Shown: positions 10,747 through 19,438, numbered from the stretch's first letter. The stretch: 64,000 nt of DNA from Halobacillus litoralis (GCF_009856355.1 NZ_WMEW01000007.1:124001-188000), one strand, 5' to 3'. Notes: generated by a model not told the origin, from the sequence alone. Made by a program: numbers and translations.

Positions 10747-11135
10747 CCAGCGTTTCACTTATCCTTTCAAGTTGTGTGCCCATTCCCTTTCTGCAGATGA
10801 AGGTATCCAAGGGGAAATCATAATAAACAGCCTTCCCCCTTCCTTTCTTGAAGGTAGCTGCCCGGGCAGGTGAAAGTTCTAATTCCATGGTTACACGCGT
10901 TCGCAGGCTGTAGATTTTTGAAACGGAAATAAAGAGGGGAAGCCTTTTCTATATAGGTTTTAACCTCTTCCGTAATACGACTTAATCGTTAAACCACAAA
11001 TCCAATACAATATAACTCTTAACGTATGTTTTTCTCGTTTGGGTGTCCGGCCCCTATGAAGTGAATTTTGCACTTTTCTGATTTTACTTTTAAAATTATA
11101 TCGCAACGGATTATAAATTTTGCAGGGGGTTCATA
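10747..11135. other. Gene-free stretch
   Basis: No ORF with a ribosome binding site. A possible weak hairpin lies at 10935-10970 (AAGAGG..CCTCTT). The last 90 bp are AT-rich and probably contain the promoter of the 11136 gene, but no clear -35/-10 pair was found. Confidence 0.5.
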
Positions 11136-11381
11136 ATGGATAAGATAGAGCGGATAATGAAGCCCATTCATAAAGGCTTTGCTACACTATGTTTAATTTA
11201 TTTACTTTTAGTATTCATCACTGATATAGTTTTGTCCCCACCAATTCTTTTTGCCTTTTTCATTGTCATTACGTTGGGGAGGGCAAGTTTTCGACAAAGT
11301 GAAGGCCGTAAAATTGATGCTGCTGCCTCTCTTAGTTTGAGTTTGTTTTTCTTGGCAGCACTCGTTATTTCTTTGACTTAA
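11136..11381 (+). CDS. Small hypothetical membrane protein
   Basis: 81 residues with two or three hydrophobic segments (about 16-31, 34-46 and 64-80) and charged linkers. I do not recognise the family. AGGGGG at 11123-11128 lies 7 bp before the ATG, and a strong terminator follows, so it is probably a real single gene. It borders the repeat-rich island at 10.3-10.7 kb and may be strain-specific. Confidence 0.6.
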   Translation: MDKIERIMKPIHKGFATLCLIYLLLVFITDIVLSPPILFAFFIVITLGRASFRQSEGRKIDAAASLSLSLFFLAALVISLT

Positions 11382-11452
11382 CCGGATTAATTTTGAAATC
11401 GACCTCATATCAGCTGAATAACCTGAAGTCATTCTCCAAATATTTTTGCCAA

Positions 11453-11494
11453 ATAAAAGGACGCCCTTCATTTAATGAAGGGCGTCCTTCTTTT
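11453..11494. terminator. Bidirectional terminator
   Basis: 15-bp perfect stem AAGGACGCCCTTCAT (11457-11471) with its complement at 11475-11489; A-run and T-run on either side serve both the 11136 gene and lytH. Confidence 0.88.
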
Positions 11495-11595
11495 CATATT
11501 ATCATTTGTTCACCTCAAGTGGAGTGTTCGGTGGTGATGCCGCTTGAAGGATCCATTGATAAACGGAACATGGTCATCCACAGATGTGGTGCTCT

Positions 11596-12540
11596 CTATT
11601 CCGCCATCCGTTCCCATCTTTTTAAAAACGGATAGGGATCAAAGGACCATTCATTCTTTCCATTATCCTGATACATCCCGTAATGTAAATGCGGCGGGAA
11701 TTTTCCGGAGGTTCCTGGTGGTCCGTAGCCGGATGCACCGACAGCGCCGATGACATCTCCGGGCTGCACAACATCTCCGACTTTGATATCTTCCGAGAAG
11801 TTCTGAAGGTGGGCGTAATAGTGATAAATGTTGTAGATATCACGGATTCCGATGCGCCAGCCTCCATACGTATTCCATCCCTTCATTTCGACGACGCCGT
11901 ACGTCGTGGATTTGACAGGGACCCCGTAGCCGGCAAAGATATCGGTCCCTTCATGGATTCGGCGTCCTCCAAATCCCCGCGCATCTCCCCATGTGCTCCG
12001 GTAGCTGTAGTTGTACTGTTTAGGAAGAGGGAAGTCACGGTTCGTTAAATGCACCGTTTTGAACTTACGGAACACTTCGGCGGAGTGCATGATCGTCTGT
12101 ACGGTTAAATCCCGTTTATAGTATTGAAATAACGCAATTTTAATATCATCTTCTGTTGTTCCGAAGGATTTCAAGTAGCGGCCGAGAGACCATAATACAT
12201 CTTCATCATTTTGGATGTCTGCTTTTTGATCTCCGTTTCCATCTGACCCCCAGCCTTCAGGGGAGATTGCTGGAGGAAAAGCATCCGTGGACCCGGACCA
12301 GAACAACGGATCAAATTCAATAGCTGTGACCCGGCCTTCATCCGGGTCGTCATGCACCTGACGCTCATACTGGTCGACAGCAGCCAGGTATTCCCACGGG
12401 ATATCCGTAACGGCTGAGGTTTTTTTGTAAAGCGCCATCCGCTCATTGCTTTCCCTTTCATCTGGTTGTGCATGTACGGATCCAGTTGAAAAAGAAAGAG
12501 CGGCAATCAAGATTCCTGTTACGAGTGCTGTGCCTTTCAT
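11596..12540 (-). CDS. lytH: M23 peptidoglycan endopeptidase LytH
   Basis: 314 residues. The N-terminal signal peptide (about 1-24, ALVTGILIAALSFSTGSVHA) is followed by a helical region and a C-terminal peptidase M23 (LytM) domain with zinc ligands in HEGTDIF and HLHYG. In B. subtilis LytH (YunA) is an L-Ala-D-Glu endopeptidase that trims spore cortex peptides late in sporulation. The start has AGGTGAG just upstream. Position beside yutC and yutD agrees with this identity. Confidence 0.93.
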   Translation of the reverse strand: MKGTALVTGILIAALSFSTGSVHAQPDERESNERMALYKKTSAVTDIPWEYLAAVDQYERQVHDDPDEGRVTAIEFDPLFWSGSTDAFPPAISPEGWGSDGNGDQKADIQNDEDVLWSLGRYLKSFGTTEDDIKIALFQYYKRDLTVQTIMHSAEVFRKFKTVHLTNRDFPLPKQYNYSYRSTWGDARGFGGRRIHEGTDIFAGYGVPVKSTTYGVVEMKGWNTYGGWRIGIRDIYNIYHYYAHLQNFSEDIKVGDVVQPGDVIGAVGASGYGPPGTSGKFPPHLHYGMYQDNGKNEWSFDPYPFLKRWERMAE

Positions 12541-12615
12541 ATTCTCACCTACAACAAATTGATACTCTTAGGATGAACAAAGGATGATAAGGTATGAATG
12601 GAAAATTCGGGGGTG

Positions 12616-13242
12616 CTAATTTTCCATCCCTGTCTCAGCTTCTGTATTCGTATTAGGACCCACATTCGGCTGATTCGGATTGGTTTCATCAACTTTCCCT
12701 TGAGGGGACTGCTTCATCTTTTTAATAATGCTGCTGATCGTACTGTTGTACCCTTCATCATAAACGGTGGAGTTGCTCAGGCTCTGGACATCGCCAAAGG
12801 AAGCTGGATTATCGGACACATAAACGTGGTAAAAACTCGGCACAAGAGAATAGGCGGTTTTCTGTACCATGTCTGCAGCTGTCCCGCGGTCGGTGTCGTC
12901 CGCACGCTTATAGGCCACCAGCACTTCATTGTCCGTGACAGCTGTAGCTACGTCATCAAACTGATCATACCTTAGAATCATGCGGGAAATCATATCCGCC
13001 ATCTGTTCTCGATTCACTTTGATCTGGCGGTTCCTTTCCTCATCCTGATCAAGCTGGCTTTTCTCAAAACGTACATACCCTACCTGGCCGTCTTTCGGTT
13101 CTGTGTTATATCCATCCATGGCATTTCCACTGAGTGTATCACCGTCCATTAACTGTTGCGCTTCTTCTTCCTTCGTCTCCTGGCATCCGACAAGAAGACC
13201 GATAAGGAGAAGGGCAGTGCCTGCTTGTTTTATCTTCATCAT
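12616..13242 (-). CDS. yutC: YhcN/YlaJ-family sporulation lipoprotein YutC
   Basis: 208 residues. The signal peptide ends in a lipobox (LLIGLLVGC), so it should be a membrane-anchored lipoprotein. The C-terminal part contains the family motif VAYKRADDTDRGTAADMVQK. Proteins of this family are made in the forespore and sit at the spore membrane. AGGAGGG precedes two adjacent ATGs (13242 and 13239); either could be used. The longer frame from 13308 is rejected because it hides the signal peptide. Confidence 0.85.
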   Translation of the reverse strand: MMKIKQAGTALLLIGLLVGCQETKEEEAQQLMDGDTLSGNAMDGYNTEPKDGQVGYVRFEKSQLDQDEERNRQIKVNREQMADMISRMILRYDQFDDVATAVTDNEVLVAYKRADDTDRGTAADMVQKTAYSLVPSFYHVYVSDNPASFGDVQSLSNSTVYDEGYNSTISSIIKKMKQSPQGKVDETNPNQPNVGPNTNTEAETGMEN

Positions 13243-13376
13243 AGACCCTCCTTGGCTTGATGGTGTATTTTTATGGTGGGCACTTTTATCGGAAACATAC
13301 CTGTTCATTTTTTTCAGGACGTTTCCTTCCTGTTGGAAAAATGTGATACACTAATGGGTAGATAGAGGTGATGGAT

Positions 13377-13652
13377 GTGGTTGAAATTTCAGGTAAAACG
13401 TTTGATATACTGGAGAATCACCAGGAAGGCTTTCAACAGGAAGAAGTGGAAGGCCGCTTCAGCGACATACTAAATAAATACGATTTTATCGTAGGGGACT
13501 GGGGATACGGTCAGCTCCGTCTTAAGGGATTTTATGATGATCAGAACTCCAAGGCGACCTTCGACACGAAAATCAGCACATTGGAAGATTACTTATATGA
13601 ATACTGCAATTTTGGCTGTGCTTATTTTGTTCTTAAACGAATTCGACAGTAA
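13377..13652 (+). CDS. yutD: YutD family protein (DUF1027)
   Basis: 91 residues containing the strongly conserved YDFIVGDWGYGQLRLKGFY block and the C-terminal YEYCNFGCAYFVLKR. Function unknown; widespread in Bacilli. GAGGTGAT (13365-13372) sits best for GTG 13377; ATG 13371 and GTG 13368 are too close to it. Divergent from yutC with about 130 bp between. Confidence 0.88.
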   Translation: MVEISGKTFDILENHQEGFQQEEVEGRFSDILNKYDFIVGDWGYGQLRLKGFYDDQNSKATFDTKISTLEDYLYEYCNFGCAYFVLKRIRQ

Positions 13653-13688
13653 AACCGGCGTGTTTTAAAAACACACGCCGGTTTTTTT
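13651..13688. terminator. Bidirectional terminator after yutD
   Basis: Stem AAACCGGCGTGT (13652-13663)/ACACGCCGGTTT (13673-13684) with flanking A and T runs; also serves the minus-strand gene ending at 13687. Confidence 0.92.
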
Positions 13689-13980
13689 AATGATCTTCCT
13701 GAGAGGGTTTAATATCGGCATTCGATTCGTCGTGCAGGGGATGGGCTCCATCCTCCTGACGGGGCAGATCCTCATGAAGGGACTTGTATTCATAGTTGAA
13801 CGCACTGTAATATCTTTGTTTATCCGTCCAGGGCGAGCTTTTTTCGTTGGAGACGGGCTCGTGCTTATTCCGCGGCGATCCATAGGCTCCTTCAGGAAGC
13901 TGTTCCGGAACGAGATAATTCCGCTGGGCTTCAACGTTGGCAAAGTCGGAATAGTTTTTCTTTTCTTTGTCACTCATCAT
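13687..13980 (-). CDS. Conserved hypothetical cytosolic protein
   Basis: About 97 residues, highly charged, with no membrane segment. Visible blocks are LVPEQLPEGAYGSPR, SPWTDKQRYYSAFNYE and LHEDLPRQEDGAHPLHDE; the many Pro, His and acidic residues suggest a flexible protein. I cannot assign a function. AGGAGG lies 6 bp before the first of two adjacent ATGs (13980, 13977). It lies 47 bp beyond the next minus-strand gene and could be its co-transcribed partner. Confidence 0.75.
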   Translation of the reverse strand: MMSDKEKKNYSDFANVEAQRNYLVPEQLPEGAYGSPRNKHEPVSNEKSSPWTDKQRYYSAFNYEYKSLHEDLPRQEDGAHPLHDESNADIKPSQEDH

Positions 13981-14026
13981 AGTTGACCTCCTCCTGTTTA
14001 GAGTGAGCATCAGGAGCTGGTTTATG

Positions 14027-14293
14027 CTATAGAAGATACGGGAGATAGTTCCTCAGCTCTTCAGCTTCCATGGTACTCAGCTGAAATAAATGCTCCAGAT
14101 ACCCATCTTTGTTGATATTCTCTTCATCCAGCAGCCCCTGCCTGTTTTTAGGGAGGTTGATGACAAGCGATTGATTCTGGAAATACTCGGCTTTCATAAT
14201 GGCAAGCTCAAATCGATGGCTGCCTGCGGTAAACGAAACGAATCGTGTGCTCGTATCCTGTGTGACATCTTCTAGTAATGGGCGTTGGTACAT
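14027..14293 (-). CDS. DUF3055 / SAV0927-family protein
   Basis: 88 residues; the blocks TRFVSFTAGSHRFELAI and DGYLEHLFQL..EAEELRNYL match the small DUF3055 family of Bacilli and staphylococci. Function unknown. AAGGAG with 8-bp spacing selects ATG 14293 over the in-frame GTG at 14302. Confidence 0.8.
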   Translation of the reverse strand: MYQRPLLEDVTQDTSTRFVSFTAGSHRFELAIMKAEYFQNQSLVINLPKNRQGLLDEENINKDGYLEHLFQLSTMEAEELRNYLPYLL

Positions 14294-14428
14294 CCTTAAC
14301 ACTCCTTTTGTTTCGTGCGCTTACGCATAGTTACCAGGTAGTATATCCATTACGATCGATTTTATCGACCGAAAATAAATGTGGTATGATAACGGTAGCA
14401 TGGACTTCAACATTCAGGAGGATTTTTT

Positions 14429-14884
14429 ATGTATTTTGTGGATCGGGAAAAGATCGAAAAGATTTTATCTTATATGGAAACCATACAAGCGGAAGTGAAA
14501 AAGCAGGGATTTTCTTCTTTCAGAGAGAAACTTGTGCTGGAACGTTTGACCCATCTCACTGTCGAGGCCTTTCTGGATGTGGGCAATATGATGATTGATG
14601 GGTTTATTATGCGCGATCCCGGCAGTTATGATGATATGATCGATATACTACTGGACGAAAAGGTCCTTCCTGCTGAAGAGGAGGGAGCGTTCAAACAGTT
14701 CATCCAGCTGCGGAAAATGATTGTCCATGAGTATACAGAAGTGGATCATACAGCCGTGGCAGAGGCCTGGACGACATACCAGGAGGCCCTGGAAGCTTTC
14801 CCGGAGCGGATCCGCACGTATCTTGACCAGGAACTCGGTCCTGTTTCCGCCTTTTCAAAAGATAATACGAAAGGGGAAGCGTAA
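14429..14884 (+). CDS. yutE: YutE, DUF86/HepT-like protein
   Basis: 151 residues, all-helical. It has the HepT-type R-X4-6-H motif (RKMIVHEY near residue 97). HepT toxins are HEPN ribonucleases paired with MNT nucleotidyltransferases, but no MNT partner is encoded here. The stop overlaps the ATG of yutF (TAATG), so YutE probably has a housekeeping role linked to YutF; the activity is unknown. AGGAGG with 7-bp spacing precedes the ATG. Confidence 0.87.
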   Translation: MYFVDREKIEKILSYMETIQAEVKKQGFSSFREKLVLERLTHLTVEAFLDVGNMMIDGFIMRDPGSYDDMIDILLDEKVLPAEEEGAFKQFIQLRKMIVHEYTEVDHTAVAEAWTTYQEALEAFPERIRTYLDQELGPVSAFSKDNTKGEA

Positions 14885-15660
14885 TGAAACATTACCAGGG
14901 ATACCTGGTGGATCTGGATGGGACGATGTACAAAGGAGAAGCGGCCGTTGACGGCGCCTCTCACTTCATCGACCATCTCACCGGCCTTCAGGTGCCTTTT
15001 TTATTTCTGACTAATAACTCCTCCCGGACGCAGGAGCAGATTGCAGCAAAATTGAACAACCTCGGTGTGAAAGCCCGTTCTGATCAAGTCTATACCAGCA
15101 GTTTAGCGACAGCTGACTTCATCAGGGAAAAGAAGCGGCACGCACGTATCTATGTCATCGGAGAGGAAGGGCTTCATAAGGCTCTAACAGACCGGGGGCA
15201 TGTACTTGTTGAGGAGGACGCAGACTTTGTAGTGATTGGCATTGACAGGGAAATTTCCTATGCCAAGCTTGCCCAGGCCTGTCTGGAAGTGCGGAAAGGG
15301 GCCGGCTTTGTGAGTACGAACAGTGATACAGCCATCCCGACGGACAAGGGGATGCTTCCTGGAAATGGAGCTTTGACCAGTGTGATCGCTGTCAGTACGG
15401 GTGTAGAGCCGATCTTTGTCGGCAAGCCGGAGCCGGTCATTATGGAAAGGGCACTCAAGGAGCTGAATCTCCGGAAAGAGGACGTATTGATGGTGGGAGA
15501 CAACTATCACACAGATATTCTTGCCGGGATGAAGGCAGGGGTGGACACCTTGATGGTGGAAACCGGACTGAGCTCTTTTCATGAAATTGAAAATCACGCT
15601 CATCAGCCCACCTATAAGAAGCTGAACTTACATGAATGGGTAACGGAGTATCATCGATAG
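14884..15660 (+). CDS. yutF: HAD-superfamily IIA phosphatase, NagD/YutF type
   Basis: 258 residues. HAD motifs: DLDGTMYKG (near 8-16, nucleophile Asp), LTNNSSR (near 42), the conserved Lys in FVGKPEP (near 181) and MVGDNYHTDI (near 203). The class IIA cap fits a p-nitrophenyl phosphatase / nucleotide or sugar phosphate phosphatase. Translationally coupled to yutE. Closed by a strong terminator. Confidence 0.9.
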   Translation: MKHYQGYLVDLDGTMYKGEAAVDGASHFIDHLTGLQVPFLFLTNNSSRTQEQIAAKLNNLGVKARSDQVYTSSLATADFIREKKRHARIYVIGEEGLHKALTDRGHVLVEEDADFVVIGIDREISYAKLAQACLEVRKGAGFVSTNSDTAIPTDKGMLPGNGALTSVIAVSTGVEPIFVGKPEPVIMERALKELNLRKEDVLMVGDNYHTDILAGMKAGVDTLMVETGLSSFHEIENHAHQPTYKKLNLHEWVTEYHR

Positions 15661-15663
15661 AGG

Positions 15664-15704
15664 AAAAATCACCACCTGCATAATGGACAGGTGGTGATTT
15701 TTTT
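15664..15704. terminator. Bidirectional terminator between yutF and 17262 gene
   Basis: Stem AAAATCACCACCTG (15665-15678) with its complement at 15688-15701 and T-run; the A-run on the left gives a T-run for the minus strand. Confidence 0.92.
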
Positions 15705-17262
15705 ACAGCACATAAGGACCGAAGAAGATGGTGATCAATGCGACATGCACCCCGATGAAATAGGTGATCTGTATAGGGATTGACCAATCTCTCAGTTTTG
15801 CGCCGGTTTTCATAATTCCAAAAGCAATCAGGGCGAACCCTAGAATGAAGATAATGGGACTGCCGGGAAAACTTAAATAATCCGGAGCCCGGGCGAGCAG
15901 TTTTTCGGAAAATAAAGGGCTGCGGACGATAATGGCGGCTGCCAGATAGATGGCGATCCCGGACAGAAGGATCCAGGTTCTGTCCTGGTCCAGGGCATCC
16001 CTCTTCACAAATAGAAGAATAACAAGAAACAAAAGAGGCCAGATGTACCAGAATGTCATGATGAGCAGGCCGAAAAAGCTGTAGGAAAGCATCCCCATCG
16101 TCTTTCCAAGGGCCCCTAAAAGAACACGGGTGTTCCATGTGTCAGCCTTCTCAATGATTTCAGGGTTCTGGGAAGAGAGGAGAAGTTTGTGGCTGTCTCC
16201 GCCTTTATCAACCCATACTACACTCCCATCGTTGGTTTGGACCGGGTGGGTGGACAGATCCGGCGTGTTGCTGATCCGTGTGACTTCCCCAACGCCGGAT
16301 GTACCGAGATGCGCTTTATAAATGTTAAACTGGCTGCTTTCACCTAATCTTGTATTGGTGGCCCCCACCGCTTTAAACAGAAGGGAGGCTCCGTCTTTCT
16401 GAGGGTGAAGACTCATATCGGACACTTCTCTAAGCGGCTGCGCAGAAACAGGATCGGTGAACGAAAGCCTGGTGGTCTTTAAAGCATTTTGAAATGTAGT
16501 GGTGCCGTAATAGTAATGGTTTTCCATCTGCCCGGAAGCCGATTGTTTCTGGACTGTCGAGATAAGGACGGATGCTTCATTGCCCTGCATCGTAAACTGG
16601 ATGTCCTTGATACTCTCAGAGCCGGAAGGCAGAAAAGTGGCTTCCCCTATCTTTTTAACCTGATCGTCCAGGTGTTCATAGAAGTGCAGCTGACGACCTT
16701 CCCCGTCGGTATACTCCTCCATAAGGTAAGCGCCTTCTTCTGTCTCGGCCGTTTTCACTGTGGAATCAATGGATGCCAGTGTCATCAGCTCACTGCTTTC
16801 GTAATTGGAAGGATCAATAGCGTAAAGGGTATCCCCCTTCTGGTAAAGTGCAGCTGTAGACATAGGAATAAACCCATCGATGTCCATGATTTTTTCCTCT
16901 GTATCCCCGCGGTATAAGCTGTAGTAATCCGAGTAGAGGAGGGCGTCATTTTCCAGGTAAAAGCTTGTAAACGTATCTACGGGGATGGCGTACTGCTGCA
17001 CATCCTTTTCAGTGTAGTCGTTATCATATGTATGCCGGGTAATTCCGCTTTCCGTAAGGTAAGAGATTTGTATGCCATCGTCTGTTTTCTGGATATGGGG
17101 CTGCTTAACAGCCGTTGTTTCCCCGATCTCCCAATCCCTGCTCCAGTCCTGATCGGCAGGTTCCGTTACTTCCTGATAATTCTCATAAAATAAAAGCAGA
17201 ATTCCAGCTGTGATGATCAGCAGCGGGAGGATCCATACGAGTTTTGGACGTAGCGTCTTCAA
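15703..17262 (-). CDS. Unknown membrane protein with extracytoplasmic beta-rich domain (TTG start)
   Basis: 519 residues. One N-terminal membrane segment (about 8-27, LVWILPLLIITAGILLLFY), a roughly 360-residue extracytoplasmic part made of repeated beta-type segments (possible propeller, with phrases such as NDGSVVWVDKGGDSHKLLLS), then four to five C-terminal membrane segments. Start chosen as TTG 17262 because AAGGAGG (17277-17271) has an 8-bp spacer to it; the ATG at 17304 has no site. I do not recognise the family. Stands alone between terminators. Confidence 0.75.
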   Translation of the reverse strand: MKTLRPKLVWILPLLIITAGILLLFYENYQEVTEPADQDWSRDWEIGETTAVKQPHIQKTDDGIQISYLTESGITRHTYDNDYTEKDVQQYAIPVDTFTSFYLENDALLYSDYYSLYRGDTEEKIMDIDGFIPMSTAALYQKGDTLYAIDPSNYESSELMTLASIDSTVKTAETEEGAYLMEEYTDGEGRQLHFYEHLDDQVKKIGEATFLPSGSESIKDIQFTMQGNEASVLISTVQKQSASGQMENHYYYGTTTFQNALKTTRLSFTDPVSAQPLREVSDMSLHPQKDGASLLFKAVGATNTRLGESSQFNIYKAHLGTSGVGEVTRISNTPDLSTHPVQTNDGSVVWVDKGGDSHKLLLSSQNPEIIEKADTWNTRVLLGALGKTMGMLSYSFFGLLIMTFWYIWPLLFLVILLFVKRDALDQDRTWILLSGIAIYLAAAIIVRSPLFSEKLLARAPDYLSFPGSPIIFILGFALIAFGIMKTGAKLRDWSIPIQITYFIGVHVALITIFFGPYVL

Positions 17263-17322
17263 TATATCCGCCTCCTTTTTATACCTATACGGTTTGGAGG
17301 TCAATAAAGTTTCACAAGGTTA

Positions 17323-17351
17323 CAAAAAACACCAGGAGGCTGCCTGGTGTG
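17323..17351 (-). terminator. Terminator of yutG
   Basis: Stem ACACCAGG/CCTGGTGT (17329-17350) read on the minus strand, followed there by TTTTTT. Confidence 0.85.
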
Positions 17352-17359
17352 GGTGGATT

Positions 17360-17872
17360 TTATTCATCATCTTCGTCGTCGCCTTCAATGCTGTGAGCAA
17401 GACGGCTTGAAGCTGCCGCAGCAATGGCTCCAACAATATCATCGAGGAATGTGTGGCATTCGCCGGAGGATTTATCATTCAGTTTCTGGAGAATTCCAGG
17501 TTTCTGTTTATCAATATAACCGTAGTTGGTAAAACCAATGGAGCCATACACATTGACGATGGAAAAGGCAATGATTTCATCGATCCCATACAAGCTTTCA
17601 TCGACTTCAATGGTCGATTGAAGCGGCTCTGTCAGCATTTTCTTTTCTGCCAGCCGGTCCATCTCGATTCCTGTGATGACGGCATTCTGGACTTCCCGTT
17701 TTGTGAGCACCTTATTTACATTGAACCGGCACTCATCCATCGATAAGTCATCATGGTATTTCGACTGCAGATAATAGACAAGATCGGCGATATCGTCAAT
17801 CGTTACTCCTCTTTCTGTCAGCCATTCCCGTGCTGTCTTTTCAAGACTGGATACTTTCTTTTCATTTGCCAT
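17360..17872 (-). CDS. yutG: PgpA-family phosphatidylglycerophosphatase-like protein YutG
   Basis: 170 residues. The C-terminal half matches the phosphatidylglycerophosphatase A family (GFTNYGYIDKQKPG and TFLDDIVGAIAAA with the conserved Asp pair). Enzymatic family members remove phosphate from PGP in phospholipid synthesis. Here the membrane character is weak and an extra charged N-terminal domain precedes, as in Bacillus YutG, so enzymatic activity is only presumed. GGAGGTAG precedes the ATG. Confidence 0.85.
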   Translation of the reverse strand: MANEKKVSSLEKTAREWLTERGVTIDDIADLVYYLQSKYHDDLSMDECRFNVNKVLTKREVQNAVITGIEMDRLAEKKMLTEPLQSTIEVDESLYGIDEIIAFSIVNVYGSIGFTNYGYIDKQKPGILQKLNDKSSGECHTFLDDIVGAIAAAASSRLAHSIEGDDEDDE

Positions 17873-18043
17873 AGCGAACTACCTCCCTGCTCTCTCTTTG
17901 GTCGCGATGTACTATACCCGCATTTATTATTTCACAAACGACAGGTGTTATGTTCATTATATCAAAAGTCCGGGGTATTCGTGAGAAAACGTGAAATTTC
18001 TCTGGTGTGTTACACTGGAAGAAAAAGGAGTGGAGATGCTGTT

Positions 18044-19012
18044 ATGGGGAAACCGTCAATTTTTATTACCCGCCGTCTGCCGGCGGAAGTTGTGGAACCT
18101 TATCAGGAGCAGTTGGATATCGAGATGTGGCCGGAAGAGGCTGAAGCCGTCGACCGGGGAACGCTTTTAGAAAAGGCGGGCAAGGTGGACGGCCTTGTAA
18201 CGATGCTGACCGATCGTGTGGATCAGGAACTTCTGAATGCCGGCAGTCGTCTTGGAATTGTAGCTAATATGGCTGTTGGATATGATAATGTGGATGTGAA
18301 AGCCGCAGAGAGCGTCGGAACCGTCATCACAAACACTCCGGATGTTTTGACAGAAACGACGGCGGATCTGACGTTCAGTCTCCTCATGGCAGCCGCGCGC
18401 CGGATTGTGGAGGCAGGAAACTACATTAAAGAGGACGCCTGGAACCACTGGTCTCCCCTGCTGCTTGCCGGAACCGATGTGCACCATAAAACCATCGGCA
18501 TCGTCGGTATGGGGCGGATTGGAGAAGCTGTCGCCCGGAGAGCCAAAGGTTTTCAAATGGATGTCCTTTACCACAACCGATCCAGGAAAGAGGATGTGGA
18601 ACAAGACATCGGTGCCCGGTATGCATCATTTGATGAGTTGTTGAAAAACGCAGATTATGTAGTCAGTCTGGCACCGCTCACGGATGAAACCCACCACATG
18701 TTTAACGCGGAGGCTTTTCAGAAGATGAAGGACACGGCGATCTTTATCAACGCATCGCGGGGAGCGCTTATGAATGAAAAGGCACTGGAAAAAGCGTTGA
18801 AGGACCAGCAGATTGCCGGAGCGGGCCTGGATGTATTCGAACAAGAGCCGATCAGATCCGATCACCCGCTTGTTTCCATGCCGGAGGTTGTCTGTCTTCC
18901 TCACATAGGATCAGCGACAAAGGAAACCCGCTATAAGATGATGCGCCTCTGCCTGGATAATGTTGTCCGCTATTTTGAAGAAAAACCGCTGCTCAGTCCG
19001 GTATCCCAATAA
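18044..19012 (+). CDS. D-2-hydroxyacid dehydrogenase (glycerate/glyoxylate reductase type)
   Basis: 322 residues. NAD(P)-binding motif GIVGMGRIGEAVARR near 149; catalytic residues in NASRGAL (Arg), DVFEQEP (Glu) and LPHIGSAT (His). The closest known activity is reduction of glyoxylate or hydroxypyruvate. The start at 18044 is supported by GGAG 8 bp upstream; the frame open from 17753 covers the yutG promoter region. The terminator at 19011 follows directly. Confidence 0.9.
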   Translation: MGKPSIFITRRLPAEVVEPYQEQLDIEMWPEEAEAVDRGTLLEKAGKVDGLVTMLTDRVDQELLNAGSRLGIVANMAVGYDNVDVKAAESVGTVITNTPDVLTETTADLTFSLLMAAARRIVEAGNYIKEDAWNHWSPLLLAGTDVHHKTIGIVGMGRIGEAVARRAKGFQMDVLYHNRSRKEDVEQDIGARYASFDELLKNADYVVSLAPLTDETHHMFNAEAFQKMKDTAIFINASRGALMNEKALEKALKDQQIAGAGLDVFEQEPIRSDHPLVSMPEVVCLPHIGSATKETRYKMMRLCLDNVVRYFEEKPLLSPVSQ

Positions 19013-19049
19013 AAGAAGCCCGTACACCGATGTGTACGGGCTTCTGATT
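19011..19049. terminator. Bidirectional terminator
   Basis: Stem AGAAGCCCGTACAC (19014-19027)/complement 19032-19045; serves the dehydrogenase and yutI, which converge here. Confidence 0.9.
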
Positions 19050-19056
19050 ATCCGAT

Positions 19057-19278
19057 TTAGAAAACCTGCTCTACTTCATAGATGCCAGGGATCTCCTGAG
19101 AAAGCGCACGCTCAATACCCGCTTTCAAAGTGATCGTTGAACTTGGGCAGTTCCCGCAGGCACCCATAAGACGCAGACGTACAATACCGTCCTCTACATC
19201 TACCAGCTCAACGTCTCCACCGTCACGAAGTAAAAATGGGCGAAGTTTGTTTAGTACTTCTTGAACCTGTTCATGCAT
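19057..19278 (-). CDS. yutI: NifU-like Fe-S carrier YutI
   Basis: 73 residues, a NifU C-terminal (Nfu) domain with the cluster-binding CGNCPSS motif and the conserved [10 protein letters not shown] and [10 protein letters not shown] blocks. Likely carries Fe-S clusters to targets downstream of the SUF system. ATG 19278 is preferred to the in-frame TTG at 19284 because of the AAGGGG site. Divergent from yuzD. Confidence 0.92.
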   Translation of the reverse strand: MHEQVQEVLNKLRPFLLRDGGDVELVDVEDGIVRLRLMGACGNCPSSTITLKAGIERALSQEIPGIYEVEQVF

Positions 19279-19360
19279 GTTCAATCTTCCCCTTTCTTAA
19301 GTATTATTATAAAACGAAGTGACGAAAAAATCTATGGTCTGTACTTATGTTCCTTTGAAT

Positions 19361-19375
19361 TGAGAACTATTATCA
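19361..19375. promoter_or_regulatory. Possible Fur-type box
   Basis: TGAGAACTATTATCA matches the 7-1-7 Fur core TGATAATNATTATCA at 12 of 14 defined bases. It lies between divergent yutI and yuzD. Confidence 0.4.
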
Positions 19376-19438
19376 TTTTATCTTTTTCCGCTTCTTTTGT
19401 AAAATGAAAGTACGTATAAAAAAAGGGGAGAGGGCCTC

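Noticed and set aside
10568..10873. 101-residue plus-strand ORF in the gene-poor stretch
   Set aside because: Covers repeat B and IS debris; composition and lack of a ribosome site argue against coding.
11689..12048. 119-residue plus-strand ORF
   Set aside because: Shadow of lytH, whose M23 motifs are clear on the minus strand.
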